Shown piece by piece: positions 7,734 through 16,130 of a stretch of 64,000 nucleotides of DNA. The notes under the pieces were generated by a model. It ran no database searches and was not told where the DNA came from. It saw only the letters and a program-made list of their open reading frames with translations. This DNA comes from an uncultured Opitutia bacterium. Its GTDB lineage: Bacteria; Verrucomicrobiota; Verrucomicrobiia; Opitutales; Opitutaceae. Location of the stretch: the NCBI GenBank assembly GCA_937952235.1, contig CALFZM010000082.1, positions 1 through 64,000 of the forward strand. The letters are read 5' to 3'. Positions within the stretch are counted from its first letter, which is position 1, and every line of letters begins with the position of its first letter. The position numbers and the translations under genes were made by a program.

Positions 7734-9716
7734 TCAGCGCAGCAGGTAAACTTCCACCATCGCTTCGCCGGTGGTGCCCCCGACACCGGAAATCTGCACG
7801 GTGTATTCGCCGGGTTGGGCCTCGAACACCACCGCGGCGTCGGCGCTGCCCGCCGCGAGGGGAAACGCCGCCACGCTCGCCGCCGCTGCCGCCAGGTCGC
7901 CGGCGTTGCCGCCCGTGGACCAGCCGGTGTTCACCGCCAGCGACAACGGGCCCCGAAACAACTCGAGCCGCGGGCGGGCGAGCACTCCCGGCACCCCGAA
8001 CTGCGCCAGGCCCGGCCCGATGCCGCGAACCAGCAGCCGCAGGTTGCCCACGCCGCCGACGACGACGCCCGCGATGAGCACGTCCTGCCCGGTGCCGACA
8101 AATCCCCGGGTGGAAAGGTTGATGATGCGCCCCGTGGGATCGCCGCCGCGCGCATCGTAGACTTCGACGAGCGCCACGCCCGCGGCACCGTCGGCGCTGC
8201 CCACGTGGGCCGTGAACGATCCCGGCGGCAGGGGCCGCACGATCGCCGCGTCGCGGCTGCCGGGCTCGAGGGGAAAGGCACCGACGCCGGCGGTGGTGTC
8301 GACGATCGAGAGGTTGGAGATCTCGTCGGATTCCCGCCAGTTGTCGTTCGACTGGAGGGCGGTGCGGCCCGTGAAGAGGTCGAGCCGCGGGTCCGGCAGG
8401 TGGCCCACGATTCCGAGCCGGGAGAGGCCGGGGCCGACCGCCCGGACGAGGTAGGCGCGCTCGGATGCGCCTTCGACCACGAAGCCCGCCACCAGGTTGC
8501 TGGTGCCGCCGGCGAGCGCGCGGGTCGCGATATTCGCCAGTTGCGCGCCGACGCTGCGCGCGGCCGAAAGGCCGGTGCGGCGGACGTTGCGGCGGAAGGC
8601 GGGCCAGTTCGAGACGGCGGAGAGCGCCGAGCCGTTGCCGTTGAGCTTGTAGAGGTGGCCGTCCAGCGATCCGACGTAGATCGCACCGTCCGGCGCGATG
8701 AGCGGTGAAGACTCGATGTAGTCCCCCACCCCGCCACGCGTGTCGAACCGCCAGCGCTCCGCGCCGGTGGCCCCGTCGAGGGCGCGCACGATGCCGTCAT
8801 CGGCGCCGAAGATCACCGCGCCATCGGCGCGGACCGCTCCGGTCGAAGCGGAGGTCGCGTTGATGCTGGTGCGCCACCGCAGGCGATCGTCGGTGTCGCC
8901 GGGCCGCAACGCGTAGAAATTCACGTCGGACGCGAAATAGATCGTGCCATCCGCCCCCACGACGGGCGACGCCTGGATGTCTCCGTTGGTGAAATACTCC
9001 CACCGGCGCGCGCCATTGGCAGCAAGCGCGTAGAGCCGCTGGTCGCCCGATCCGACATAGAGTGTGCCGTCGGCGCCGATGGCGGGGGAGGAAAATATCC
9101 GGCCGCCCGTCGCGAAGCGCCACCGCTCCGTGCCGTCCGGAGCGATCGCGTACACGTTGCGGTCGTCGGACCCGACGTAGATCGTGCCATCCGCCCCGAT
9201 CGCCGGTGACGAATCAATGGTGCCGCCCGTGGGAAACGACCACCGCAGCAATCCCGCGGGGCTGAGGGCATGGAGCCGGCCGTCCGCCGCCCCGAAGTAG
9301 ATCGTGCCATCGGCCCCGATCGCCGGCGAACTGCTGATGTAAGCGCCCACGGGATATGCCCAGCGGGTGGCGCCGTCCGCGGGATTCAACGCGTAGAGCT
9401 GCCCGTCGCCCGCTCCCAGGTAGATCGTGCCGTCCGCCGCGACGGCAGGGGTCGCATCCACGAATGCCGTCCGGTCGCGCACCCAGCGCACCGCGCCGTC
9501 GCGCGACGCCGCGATGATCCGTCCGCCCCCGGCCCCGCGGATCACGCCGACGTAGATCGTGTTGCCGTCGGGACTGAGCGCCGGCGCGGAATAGGAAATG
9601 TAGCCTCCGCCGGCTCCCCCCACGTTGAGAGCCCACTGCCGCGACCCATCCTGCCCGGCTCCCCTCACCGCCGACAGGAAAACCGCCGCCAGCAGGACGG
9701 GCCACCGCCAGCCCAT
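7734..9716 (-). CDS. Secreted PQQ-like beta-propeller protein with two C-terminal LINLS-type repeat domains
   Basis: ATG 9716 gives a clean signal peptide (MGWRWPVLLAAVFLSAVRG). Residues of about 25-395 are a propeller built from repeats of the form SPAIGADGTIYVGS followed by LYAL-Pro/Asn-DG-RW, as in BamB/PQQ-dehydrogenase-like blades, but without enzyme residues. The last 260 residues are two copies of a domain with conserved words (INLSTRG, AGVVVGG, LLVRGIGPGLAQFGV, RLELF, then YTVQISG and EVY at the end). The same domain ends two other proteins here (49470-50261 and 60537-63383). A role in cell-surface binding or export is inferred. A TTG at 9764 would add 16 residues before the signal and is unlikely. 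Confidence 0.85.
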   Translation of the reverse strand: MGWRWPVLLAAVFLSAVRGAGQDGSRQWALNVGGAGGGYISYSAPALSPDGNTIYVGVIRGAGGGRIIAASRDGAVRWVRDRTAFVDATPAVAADGTIYLGAGDGQLYALNPADGATRWAYPVGAYISSSPAIGADGTIYFGAADGRLHALSPAGLLRWSFPTGGTIDSSPAIGADGTIYVGSDDRNVYAIAPDGTERWRFATGGRIFSSPAIGADGTLYVGSGDQRLYALAANGARRWEYFTNGDIQASPVVGADGTIYFASDVNFYALRPGDTDDRLRWRTSINATSASTGAVRADGAVIFGADDGIVRALDGATGAERWRFDTRGGVGDYIESSPLIAPDGAIYVGSLDGHLYKLNGNGSALSAVSNWPAFRRNVRRTGLSAARSVGAQLANIATRALAGGTSNLVAGFVVEGASERAYLVRAVGPGLSRLGIVGHLPDPRLDLFTGRTALQSNDNWRESDEISNLSIVDTTAGVGAFPLEPGSRDAAIVRPLPPGSFTAHVGSADGAAGVALVEVYDARGGDPTGRIINLSTRGFVGTGQDVLIAGVVVGGVGNLRLLVRGIGPGLAQFGVPGVLARPRLELFRGPLSLAVNTGWSTGGNAGDLAAAAASVAAFPLAAGSADAAVVFEAQPGEYTVQISGVGGTTGEAMVEVYLLR

Positions 9717-9797
9717 CGCGTCACGAAGACCGCGGCCGGTCCGAACGGCGCCGGGCGCCGGCAAAAATGACCCCTTCGGTTGCAGGCAGCGCTCGAA

Positions 9798-11171
9798 TCA
9801 TGGCTCCGGCTCCAACACAAGTCGGAAGCGGGTGCCCCGATGATCGCTCCGGACGAGCTCGATGCGGCCGCCCGCCTGCCGGGCCAGCCGCTGGCTGAGG
9901 GCGAGGCCCAGGCCGCTGCCGCCGACCTTGCCGCTCGGGCAGGGCTCGAAGAGATGCTGCCGCACTGCCTCCGGCAGCCCGCCGGCGTGGTCTTCGACGA
10001 CGAACGCGACGCCGCCGGAGTCGGCCGTGCCGGTCAGCCGCACCTCGCCGCCAGGTGCGGACGCCTCGAGCGCGTTCTGGACGAGGTTCCGCAGGACCAG
10101 CCCGGCGAGATTGGCCCGGCGCGCGGAAAGGGCGGCCGCGCCGTCGGCCGCGGCGATGAATCTCACGCCGCGGCGCTGGGCGTCGGGGCGGACCTTGGCC
10201 TCGACACTCTCGGCCACCTCGGCGGCGGTGAGTTCGAAATCGACGCCTGACTGCTCGTCGCGCAGGACACCCACGACATCGTTGACCATGGTGCGCAAAC
10301 GCCGCGTGAGCTCGGAGGCCGCGGCGAGTTCTCCGTCACGCGCTTCACCCCGCCCGGCGGAGTCGGCCGGCGCGCCGACAATCGATTCCAGCCCGGCGAG
10401 CGGATTCTTGATCTCGTGCACGAGGTGCGCTGCGACCGCGCCGAGCGCGGAGGTCTTGGCGGCGAGCACGAGTTCGCGGTTGGCGCGGAGGAGGTCGTCG
10501 CTGCGCACGCGCAACGCCCGGTTGGCCGCATCGAGCCGGCGGAAGGCCCAGCCCAGGGCGGCGCTTATGACGAGCGATCCGGCGAGCCAGGCGATCGCGG
10601 CCTGGGTCCACAACCGGCGATCGTGCGCACCCAGTTCCTCGAGCAGCCGGTCGGCTTCCATCCAAAACTGCGCGGCGCCGATGAAAGCGGCCGACCGGCT
10701 GCGCCGCAAGGGCACCCAGGCCTCGAACGCAGCGTCGGCGGTCCCCGCCGGAATGATCTCGGCCGCGGGATCCCGCGAGACCTCGCGATGCAGCCGGCCC
10801 AGAGACTCGCCCGCCACGAGCCGCGACCAGATCGTCTCGGGCGGCGGGCGCTCCGCGGGAGGCAGCAGGTAGGTGCCGTTGGGCTGGCGCCCCGCATCGT
10901 AGATCCGCAATCCGGATACGCCCGCGAGCTTCTGCGTCTTGAGCACGGCGATGAACATCGCCCCCGGGACCTCCTCTGCGGCGTCGTCGAGCTGCATCGA
11001 TGCGATGGCCGCCAGCATCTCCGCCTCGCGCCGCAGGATCTGTTCGCGCAGGCCTGCGCGGAGCTGGTGCGTCATCAGCGCCACGAGGCAGCCGAACAGC
11101 AGCACCGTGACGCCAATCACGCTCAGGCGCGTGATGCGGCCGGACGGCGGAGGGGCGGCGGGAGCGGGCAT
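9798..11171 (-). CDS. Membrane-bound sensor histidine kinase
   Basis: 457 residues from ATG 11171. A first membrane segment (about 16-36, VIGVTVLLFGCLVAL) and a second (about 178-198) bracket a periplasmic sensor domain of some 140 residues. The HisKA box HLVHEIKNPLAGLESIV holds the phosphorylatable His, and the ATPase domain shows NLVQNALEAS (N box), DHAGG (G1) and GGSGLGLALSQRLA (G2), ending near the C-terminus. Its ATG is 17 bp after the outer-membrane protein gene, so the two are probably co-transcribed. The nearest receiver is the NtrC-type regulator at 13008-14402, a plausible partner by proximity. The ligand is unknown. Confidence 0.88.
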   Translation of the reverse strand: MPAPAAPPPSGRITRLSVIGVTVLLFGCLVALMTHQLRAGLREQILRREAEMLAAIASMQLDDAAEEVPGAMFIAVLKTQKLAGVSGLRIYDAGRQPNGTYLLPPAERPPPETIWSRLVAGESLGRLHREVSRDPAAEIIPAGTADAAFEAWVPLRRSRSAAFIGAAQFWMEADRLLEELGAHDRRLWTQAAIAWLAGSLVISAALGWAFRRLDAANRALRVRSDDLLRANRELVLAAKTSALGAVAAHLVHEIKNPLAGLESIVGAPADSAGRGEARDGELAAASELTRRLRTMVNDVVGVLRDEQSGVDFELTAAEVAESVEAKVRPDAQRRGVRFIAAADGAAALSARRANLAGLVLRNLVQNALEASAPGGEVRLTGTADSGGVAFVVEDHAGGLPEAVRQHLFEPCPSGKVGGSGLGLALSQRLARQAGGRIELVRSDHRGTRFRLVLEPEP

Positions 11172-11187
11172 TGCGGGGCGGGCGGGA

Positions 11188-12354
11188 TCATTTTTCCCAG
11201 CGCCACCGCAAGCCAAGCAAGCCTTCGTTCACCCGATAGGAGGCAAACGCGTCGTTCGAACGCGAGCGCTCCCACAGATAGGACGCGAGCAGAGTCCAGC
11301 GTTCCGAGAGGCTCCGCTCCAGGTGCACCTCCGCGACGAACTCATCCTTCAGGCGCGAGGGTGGATCGACGCCGATCCCGGCCTTCTGCACGTTGAAATC
11401 CAGCCGGCTGGCGCTGCCGCCGATCCGGACCAGCCACGGCTCGGCGCGCCATTCGAGCTCCTGCGTCGCCTTCTGTTCGCGGTAGTTGAAGTAACCCGAG
11501 CCGTTGTCGCGATAATGCAGCAGGCTCACCCGGGTCGTGGCCTGCCAGTGCCCGGCACGGTCCAGGGAGACGTCCGCCCTAGCCTCCCACTCCCGTTCGC
11601 TGATCTTCAACGCCGTGTCGGGCAATGAGCGTCCCGCCGCGGAATACTGTTCGCGGCGGTCGAAGGTCCGCCAGCGGCGCGCGCCCGAAATCCGGGCCTC
11701 GAAGCGCCGTCCGGGCAGCCAGGCGAGGCGGACCGCCCCCTCCCCGATCCGGCCGTCGTTGGCGCCGTCGTCGAAGCGCTTGCGCTGCGCGGAACCCTGC
11801 ACTTCCAACCACCACCGGCGGTGCCATTCCCACCGGACGTTCGGGCCCGCCATCACGCCGCGCACCTTCAGGGCGGCCACGCGCCGCTCGACATCCGTAT
11901 CCGAAACGTCGAACACCTGATCGTAAAAATAGCCGGTTACCGGGAGTGCCACCTTGAGTCCTTCCCCAAGGCGGTAGCCGGGATCGAGCTGCAGCCAGAC
12001 CTTGCTGTCCTGGTCCGAGGTCCGCGCGGAGAAGTAGTGCGAGCCCTCTCCTTCCAGGTACCCCGAAAATTCGAAGCTCCCCTGCGGCACGCGCAGCAGC
12101 AGCAGTTCCACGCCACTGCGCACGAAGGCGCTGCGCTCGGGATCGACGTAACTGAGGAGCAGGTTGTCCTTGTAGCCGTAAGCGGCGCGGGCCGAGGTGG
12201 AAACGCTCCATTGCGGGAGCGAGGCCAGAAGCGCGGCCAGTTGCGCACGGGAGGCGTCGGGCTCAGGCGCGGCACCGGCCCGGACCGGCAGCGGCGCCCG
12301 CCAGAGGCCCACGAGGGCGAACAGGCACAGCACGGAGTGACGCGGGGATAACAC
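11188..12354 (-). CDS. Outer-membrane beta-barrel protein, function unknown
   Basis: A 388-residue protein starting at GTG 12354, with a signal peptide (VLCLFALVGLWRAPLPVRA) and then a mature part that alternates polar and hydrophobic residues with frequent aromatics, as in SFEFSGYLEGEGSHYFSA and WLQLDPGYRL. It ends in GLLGLRWRWEK, close to a barrel end strand, although the final residue is Lys rather than Phe. No plug or enzyme domain is visible, so it is probably a porin-like or structural barrel of some 16 strands. It leads the two-gene unit with the histidine kinase, which suggests that the kinase reports on, or controls, the same envelope function. The family cannot be named from sequence alone. 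Confidence 0.75.
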   Translation of the reverse strand: MLSPRHSVLCLFALVGLWRAPLPVRAGAAPEPDASRAQLAALLASLPQWSVSTSARAAYGYKDNLLLSYVDPERSAFVRSGVELLLLRVPQGSFEFSGYLEGEGSHYFSARTSDQDSKVWLQLDPGYRLGEGLKVALPVTGYFYDQVFDVSDTDVERRVAALKVRGVMAGPNVRWEWHRRWWLEVQGSAQRKRFDDGANDGRIGEGAVRLAWLPGRRFEARISGARRWRTFDRREQYSAAGRSLPDTALKISEREWEARADVSLDRAGHWQATTRVSLLHYRDNGSGYFNYREQKATQELEWRAEPWLVRIGGSASRLDFNVQKAGIGVDPPSRLKDEFVAEVHLERSLSERWTLLASYLWERSRSNDAFASYRVNEGLLGLRWRWEK

Positions 12355-12432
12355 GGCCGGGGCGGGGAAAAGTGAGGGAGGCTGGGCCGACAGACCCTTT
12401 CACTCAAGTCATGTTCACGGGAAGTGCGGACG

Positions 12433-12465
12433 AAAAAAGGGCGGGCGCCGAAGCGACCGCCCTTT
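12433..12465 (-). terminator. Rho-independent terminator
   Basis: Read on the minus strand, AAAGGGCGG (12465-12457) pairs with CCGCCCTTT (12444-12436) around a 12-base loop and runs into a stretch of six T (12438-12433). It lies 39 bp after the stop of the small secreted protein gene, so it should end that transcript before the outer-membrane protein gene begins. Confidence 0.85.
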
Positions 12466-12503
12466 GACTGACATTACGCCGAAAATTCAGATTCGCATCC
12501 GCT

Positions 12504-12860
12504 TCAACGCTTCGCCGCCGCCCCGCGCTGTTTGCGCTGCTCGTCACGGATCTGCTTGTGCAGCGCGATCGTCATCTCCTCGAACGCCTTCTTGCGCTCC
12601 TCCATCTTCTGCCGGATCGCCTGCTTCTGCTCCTCCGTCGCTTCCGCGAGTTGCTTCCGCAGCGTCTCGTAATCGGAAATCAACTGATCGCGCTGCTTGC
12701 CGGCCTCCTCCAGGAGTTTCCGGAGCTCGGCAGCCGTGGCCACCGGTTTCTTCGCCTTATCCTGCGCCGGACTTTCCGCCGCGCGCATCAGGCTCGCACC
12801 CCACCCCAGCGCCAGAAGCGCCAGGGCCAGCCGCCGAAATCGGGGAAGAAGGTGTGCCAT
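12504..12860 (-). CDS. Small secreted charged coiled-coil protein
   Basis: 118 residues from ATG 12860, with a signal peptide (FRRLALALLALGWGASLMRAAE). The mature part is almost entirely Lys/Glu/Gln/Arg helix: LRKLLEEAGKQRDQLISDY, then EEQKQAIRQKMEERKKAFEEM. The spacing recalls periplasmic Spy/CpxP-type helical proteins, but it lacks the classic LTxxQ motif, so this is only a resemblance. It is a single-gene transcript: a terminator follows it and a sigma-54-like promoter precedes it. The open frame extends 37 codons upstream of the chosen ATG, but that part does not resemble a signal sequence. Confidence 0.75.
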   Translation of the reverse strand: MAHLLPRFRRLALALLALGWGASLMRAAESPAQDKAKKPVATAAELRKLLEEAGKQRDQLISDYETLRKQLAEATEEQKQAIRQKMEERKKAFEEMTIALHKQIRDEQRKQRGAAAKR

Positions 12861-12879
12861 CGGATTACCTCTACCCCTT

Positions 12880-12895
12880 GCACCCGTCATGCCAA
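12880..12895 (-). promoter_or_regulatory. Sigma-54-type promoter (-24/-12) candidate
   Basis: On the minus strand TTGGCATGACGGGTGCA gives the invariant GG (12893-12892) and GC (12881-12880) ten bases apart, and fits the RpoN consensus TGGCACG-N4-TTGCA at most positions. The gene for a sigma-54 activator ends 112 bp upstream. A caveat is that a start site about 12 bases after the GC would leave only some 8 bases before ATG 12860. Confidence 0.5.
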
Positions 12896-13007
12896 GAGAA
12901 TCAATTCTCCCAAACCGTTTCCGTTCAGATGCTAAAACAGCTTCACCCTTTTCTTCGACGGTTCGCCGCATGGGGAATAAATCCCAAACGCAAATTTCCG
13001 GCGCGCG

Positions 13008-14402
13008 CTATTCCCCAATCTTTTCACCCGGACGGCCTCCTTTGAGCCGGTAGCGTACGACGTCCCGCGAGACACCCAGCAATCGTGCCGCGGCGGACAC
13101 GTTGCCACTGGCCTGCTTCATGGCGTGGCCGACGAGTTCATCGATCGCCGACTCGAGAGAGAATCCGGTTTCGGGAAACACGAAGTCGCGTCGCAACCAG
13201 CCATTCGACGCGGCGCCGCTGTCGGGACCGCCGCCGAGGTGGGGGAAGGCGAGGCCGTGATCGCCGCCGAACACGACGGCGCGTTCGATCTCGTGGGCCA
13301 GCTCGCGCACGTTGCCGGGCCAGCGGTGGGCAAGCAGGCGGCTGCGCCCTTCGGGCGGAAGCGGGGGGACCTTCTGTCCGTAACGGCGGCAGACGCGCGC
13401 GAGCAGTTCCTCCGCGAGCGTGATGATGTCGCGGCCGCGTTCGCGCAGCGGCGGCAGCCGGACGCGAAAGAGATCGAGGCGGTGCAGGAGATCGGCGCGG
13501 AAGCGTCCGGCCGCTGCCAGGGCGCCGAGGTCGGCATTCGTGGCGGCGATCACGCGGGCGTCGACCGGGATCTGCCGGGAGGCGCCGACGCGGCGCAGCG
13601 ACTGGTCCTCGATCGCGGTGAGCAGCTTGGCCTGCAGGCCCGGCGAAAGGCTGGGCAGTTCGTCGAGGAAGAGCGTGCCGCCGTCCGCCGCCTCCATGAG
13701 GCCGATCCGGGCGGTCTTGGCATCGGTGAAGGCGCCGCGTTCGTGGCCGAACAATTCCGCCTCCGCCAGCGCTTCGGGCAGGGCGGAGCAGTTCAGCTCG
13801 ATCAGCGGTTCATCGGCGCGCGGGCCGTTGCGGTGGATCCAGCGGGCGATCGCCGTCTTGCCCGTGCCCGTCTCCCCCTCGATCAGGACGGGCGGCAGCG
13901 CGCCGCCCAGGCGGCGATCCGCCGCAGTGATCTTCGCGAGCTGCTCGCGGACGGCCGCAAGGCTCTCGCCGAAGACGAGGGAGTGGTCCTGGCCGCGGCG
14001 AAACTCGTCGGCGCGCCGGGCCTGGCGGCTTCGTCTCGCCTGCGCGATCCGCAGCGGGAGTTCCTCCGGATCGAACGGCTTCACGAGGTAATCCGCGGCG
14101 CCGGCGCGCAGCGCCTCGACCGCACCGGCCACGTTGCCGCCGGCAGTCATCACGATGACGTTCGTCGTCGGTGCGAACACCTTGTCGCGCAGGAGGTCGG
14201 TGCCGCGCCCGTCGGGCAGGTGCACGTCGATCACGGCCGACTCGAACGAGAGCGTTTCCACCGCCTGGCGCGCCGCGGCGAGCGTGGAGACGGCGGTGAC
14301 TTCCGCCCCCTCCTTTTCCAGATAGGCGGAGAGTCGCTTGCGCAGGACCGCTTCGTCCTCGAGCAGAAGCACGCTCAGGCCAGCCATTGGAGATTTCGCC
14401 AT
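13008..14402 (-). CDS. NtrC-family sigma-54-dependent response regulator
   Basis: 464 residues from ATG 14402 (an ATG at 14387 is equally possible). Domain order: receiver at about 6-120 (VLLLEDE, phospho-acceptor Asp in VIDVHLPDG, Lys in YLVKPFDPEE); AAA+ domain at about 140-380 with Walker A GETGTGKT, the sigma-54 contact loop GHERGAFTDA, Walker B LFLDEL and the RFRADLLHRL arginine region; Fis-type helix-turn-helix at the C-terminus (SGNVSAAARLLGVSRDVVRY). The GAFTGA loop reads GAFTDA, a known variant. The histidine kinase at 9798-11171 is the likely partner by proximity, and the sigma-54-like promoter of the next gene a likely target. rpoN is not in the window. Confidence 0.93.
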   Translation of the reverse strand: MAKSPMAGLSVLLLEDEAVLRKRLSAYLEKEGAEVTAVSTLAAARQAVETLSFESAVIDVHLPDGRGTDLLRDKVFAPTTNVIVMTAGGNVAGAVEALRAGAADYLVKPFDPEELPLRIAQARRSRQARRADEFRRGQDHSLVFGESLAAVREQLAKITAADRRLGGALPPVLIEGETGTGKTAIARWIHRNGPRADEPLIELNCSALPEALAEAELFGHERGAFTDAKTARIGLMEAADGGTLFLDELPSLSPGLQAKLLTAIEDQSLRRVGASRQIPVDARVIAATNADLGALAAAGRFRADLLHRLDLFRVRLPPLRERGRDIITLAEELLARVCRRYGQKVPPLPPEGRSRLLAHRWPGNVRELAHEIERAVVFGGDHGLAFPHLGGGPDSGAASNGWLRRDFVFPETGFSLESAIDELVGHAMKQASGNVSAAARLLGVSRDVVRYRLKGGRPGEKIGE

Positions 14403-14475
14403 GCCGCGACTGTGCGGGCCGGGCCGAAGCGCTCCACTCAAAACTCGCGGCGCGCCACCGGCGCGCCGTCCGGCC

Positions 14476-15102
14476 TCATTTCGCCGGCGGCGCCATGCGC
14501 TCGATCAACGGCGCGAGTTTGCTCAACCGGATCGAAGGATGCTGCGTCGAATCGAGCAGCGCGATGAACTTGTTGCGCCGCAGGGCGAGCAGGGCGCGGA
14601 CCTGCGTCTGCTGGGCGGGATCGAGCCCATACTCTTTCGTCATCCACTCGAGATGGGGCGTGACAACGACGTTCCAGTAGATGGAGGTGAGCGGACGGTC
14701 CTTGGCGCGCTGGATATCCTCATCGGAGAGGGGCGAGCGGTCGGCCTGGCGTTTCGCGTCGCGCTCGGCCCGCTTCTTCTGGTTGAGCGCAAACTTGTCG
14801 CGCTGCGCGGGGGTGAAGAGATGATGCAGCTCCCGTTCGAACTCCGTCTGGATCTCCTCGAGCTGCGTGCTGTAGGCGTCGATGTGCGGACGCAGCTTCT
14901 GAATCTCCGCGATGAGCTTGGCGCGGTCGAGCTGGCTGTCGGTCTTGCGACCGTCGCCGCTGGCCGGGGAGCGGGCATATTCCTTCGCCAGCGCGGCCGG
15001 CGCCGGCGGGACGGCTTCGCGGCGGTCGGTCAGCGACCGCGCCAGGTAGCCGGCGAGGAAGACCCCGACCGTCAGCAGGGCCACGAACAGCCGTTGCGTC
15101 AT
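14476..15102 (-). CDS. Membrane-anchored helical envelope protein, candidate sensor of an ECF sigma system
   Basis: 208 residues. The N-terminus (RLFVALLTVGVFLAGYLARSL) is one membrane helix, probably an uncleaved anchor; the rest is charged and helical and would lie in the periplasm. It contains HHLFTPAQRDKFALNQKKR, which resembles the TPxQR element of Spy/CnrX/ZraP-type periplasmic sensors, and a second similar stretch, GLDPAQQTQVRALLALRR. Its ATG overlaps the stop of the upstream gene (ATGA, 15102-15099), so it is translationally coupled as the third gene of the sigma operon. The sensor role is inferred from this arrangement and the fold-like pattern; the signal is unknown. Confidence 0.75.
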   Translation of the reverse strand: MTQRLFVALLTVGVFLAGYLARSLTDRREAVPPAPAALAKEYARSPASGDGRKTDSQLDRAKLIAEIQKLRPHIDAYSTQLEEIQTEFERELHHLFTPAQRDKFALNQKKRAERDAKRQADRSPLSDEDIQRAKDRPLTSIYWNVVVTPHLEWMTKEYGLDPAQQTQVRALLALRRNKFIALLDSTQHPSIRLSKLAPLIERMAPPAK

Positions 15103-15473
15103 AGCCCGATGCCCGCGTCGTCGTCGTGGGCGACGGCGACGATTTCCTGCCAGACCGCGAGGTTGTGCTCGTCGGCGGCCTCGGCGCGGTGGTGATGGAG
15201 GAAGAGCGCCGCTCCCAGGCAAACCGCCGCCGTCGCGGCGCTGAGGGCAAACTGACTGCCGAGCGAGGGCATCTCGGCCGCCGCCCGCGCCGCGCGGATC
15301 ACGCGCCCGGCAAACCCCGGACGAAGCTGACGCGCACCGGCGCCCAACAGCTCCCGCCATGTGTCTTCGTGCGGACCGCGCGCGGTCCGCACCACGCGAT
15401 CGGCGAAGCCGCCCCGCAATTGCGACGAGGCGTGCGCCTCGAGTTTCCTCCAGGCGTGTTCTTCAGGTTTCAT
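15099..15473 (-). CDS. Single-pass membrane protein with a tandem cytoplasmic motif, candidate anti-sigma factor
   Basis: 124 residues. The first 65 hold two copies of one motif: AWRKLEAHASSQLRGGFADR plus VVRTAR, then TWRELLGAGARQLRPGFAGR plus VIRAAR, about 31 residues apart. A single membrane helix follows (about 73-92, FALSAATAAVCLGAALFL), then a short acidic tail. A cytoplasmic helical part before one membrane span is the usual anti-sigma layout, and the gene directly follows an ECF sigma gene with an 11 bp overlap. It has no HxxxCxxC zinc motif, so it would be a non-zinc type. I know no family by this duplicated motif. Confidence 0.8.
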   Translation of the reverse strand: MKPEEHAWRKLEAHASSQLRGGFADRVVRTARGPHEDTWRELLGAGARQLRPGFAGRVIRAARAAAEMPSLGSQFALSAATAAVCLGAALFLHHHRAEAADEHNLAVWQEIVAVAHDDDAGIGL

Positions 15474-16011
15474 GTTGTGGTTGGTAATGCTCCCGAAGGT
15501 GTTCGCGGGCGCGATGGAGGCGAGCCTTCACCGCCGCGACGCTGGTTTCGAGAATCTCCGCGATCTCCGCATGACTACGTCCTTCCTGGACCAAGGCAAG
15601 CAGCGCCCGATCCTGCGGACGCAGCTGCGCGAGCGCATGCCGCAGCGCATCGAGCTCCTCCGAGTCCACCGCGCCGGGCGGCTCCGGGATGTTTTCATGC
15701 TCTTCGCCAAACGGCAGGAAGATCCGGCGCAGCTTCTGCCGCCGGAGCTGGTCGATGCAGGTATTACGTGCGAGGCGGAAAAGCCACGACTCGAACTGCG
15801 CCGGCGCCTGCAGCCGGTCGAGGGCCCGGATCATTTTGATGAAGACCTGCTGCGCGAGGTCCTCGACGTAATCGCTTCTCCCGGTCATGGCGTACACGAA
15901 GCCTGCGACGCGATGCTGGTAGGCGACCACCAGGTCCCGCTGGGCGCTCTCGTCGCCCTTCTGGGCACGCCGCACCAGGTCGGCGAGCTCGGTCGGAGAA
16001 GTTGATTCCAT
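15463..16011 (-). CDS. ECF-type RNA polymerase sigma factor
   Basis: 182 residues. Region 2 (about 8-80) includes LVVAYQHRVAGFVYAMTG and DYVEDLAQQVFIKMIRAL with the helical core and -10 recognition; region 4 (about 115-170) has LRPQDRALLALVQEGRSH and the helix-turn-helix AEIAEILETSVAAVKARLHR, which reads the -35 element. The C-terminus is short, with no SnoaL-like extension. It starts the three-gene operon, with overlaps between all three genes, and diverges from a lipoprotein gene 119 bp away. ECF factors usually activate their own promoter. Confidence 0.93.
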   Translation of the reverse strand: MESTSPTELADLVRRAQKGDESAQRDLVVAYQHRVAGFVYAMTGRSDYVEDLAQQVFIKMIRALDRLQAPAQFESWLFRLARNTCIDQLRRQKLRRIFLPFGEEHENIPEPPGAVDSEELDALRHALAQLRPQDRALLALVQEGRSHAEIAEILETSVAAVKARLHRAREHLREHYQPQHET

Positions 16012-16074
16012 GCGCAGCGCATTCGTGTCAGCAGCAAGACGGGGGAATGGCCAGAAAGATTCGACCCGCTCGCG

Positions 16075-16104
16075 CGCAACCTTGCCTTCACCGCAACCTT
16101 TGCC
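16075..16104. promoter_or_regulatory. Pair of 12-13 bp direct repeats between the sigma operon and the lipoprotein gene
   Basis: CGCAACCTTGCC (16075-16086) and CGCAACCTTTGCC (16092-16104) lie 17 bp apart start to start in the divergent intergenic region. They are 27-56 bp upstream of the lipoprotein start and 64-93 bp upstream of the sigma start. The repetition is visible; a role as operator or promoter element is a guess. Confidence 0.3.
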
Positions 16105-16130
16105 TCCGCTTGGCGTCGAACGACGCTCCC

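Noticed and set aside
12464..13045. A 193-codon plus-strand open frame opposite the small secreted protein
   Set aside because: The minus-strand gene has a signal peptide, terminator and promoter-like element; the plus-strand frame is Pro/Arg/Ser-rich with no features.
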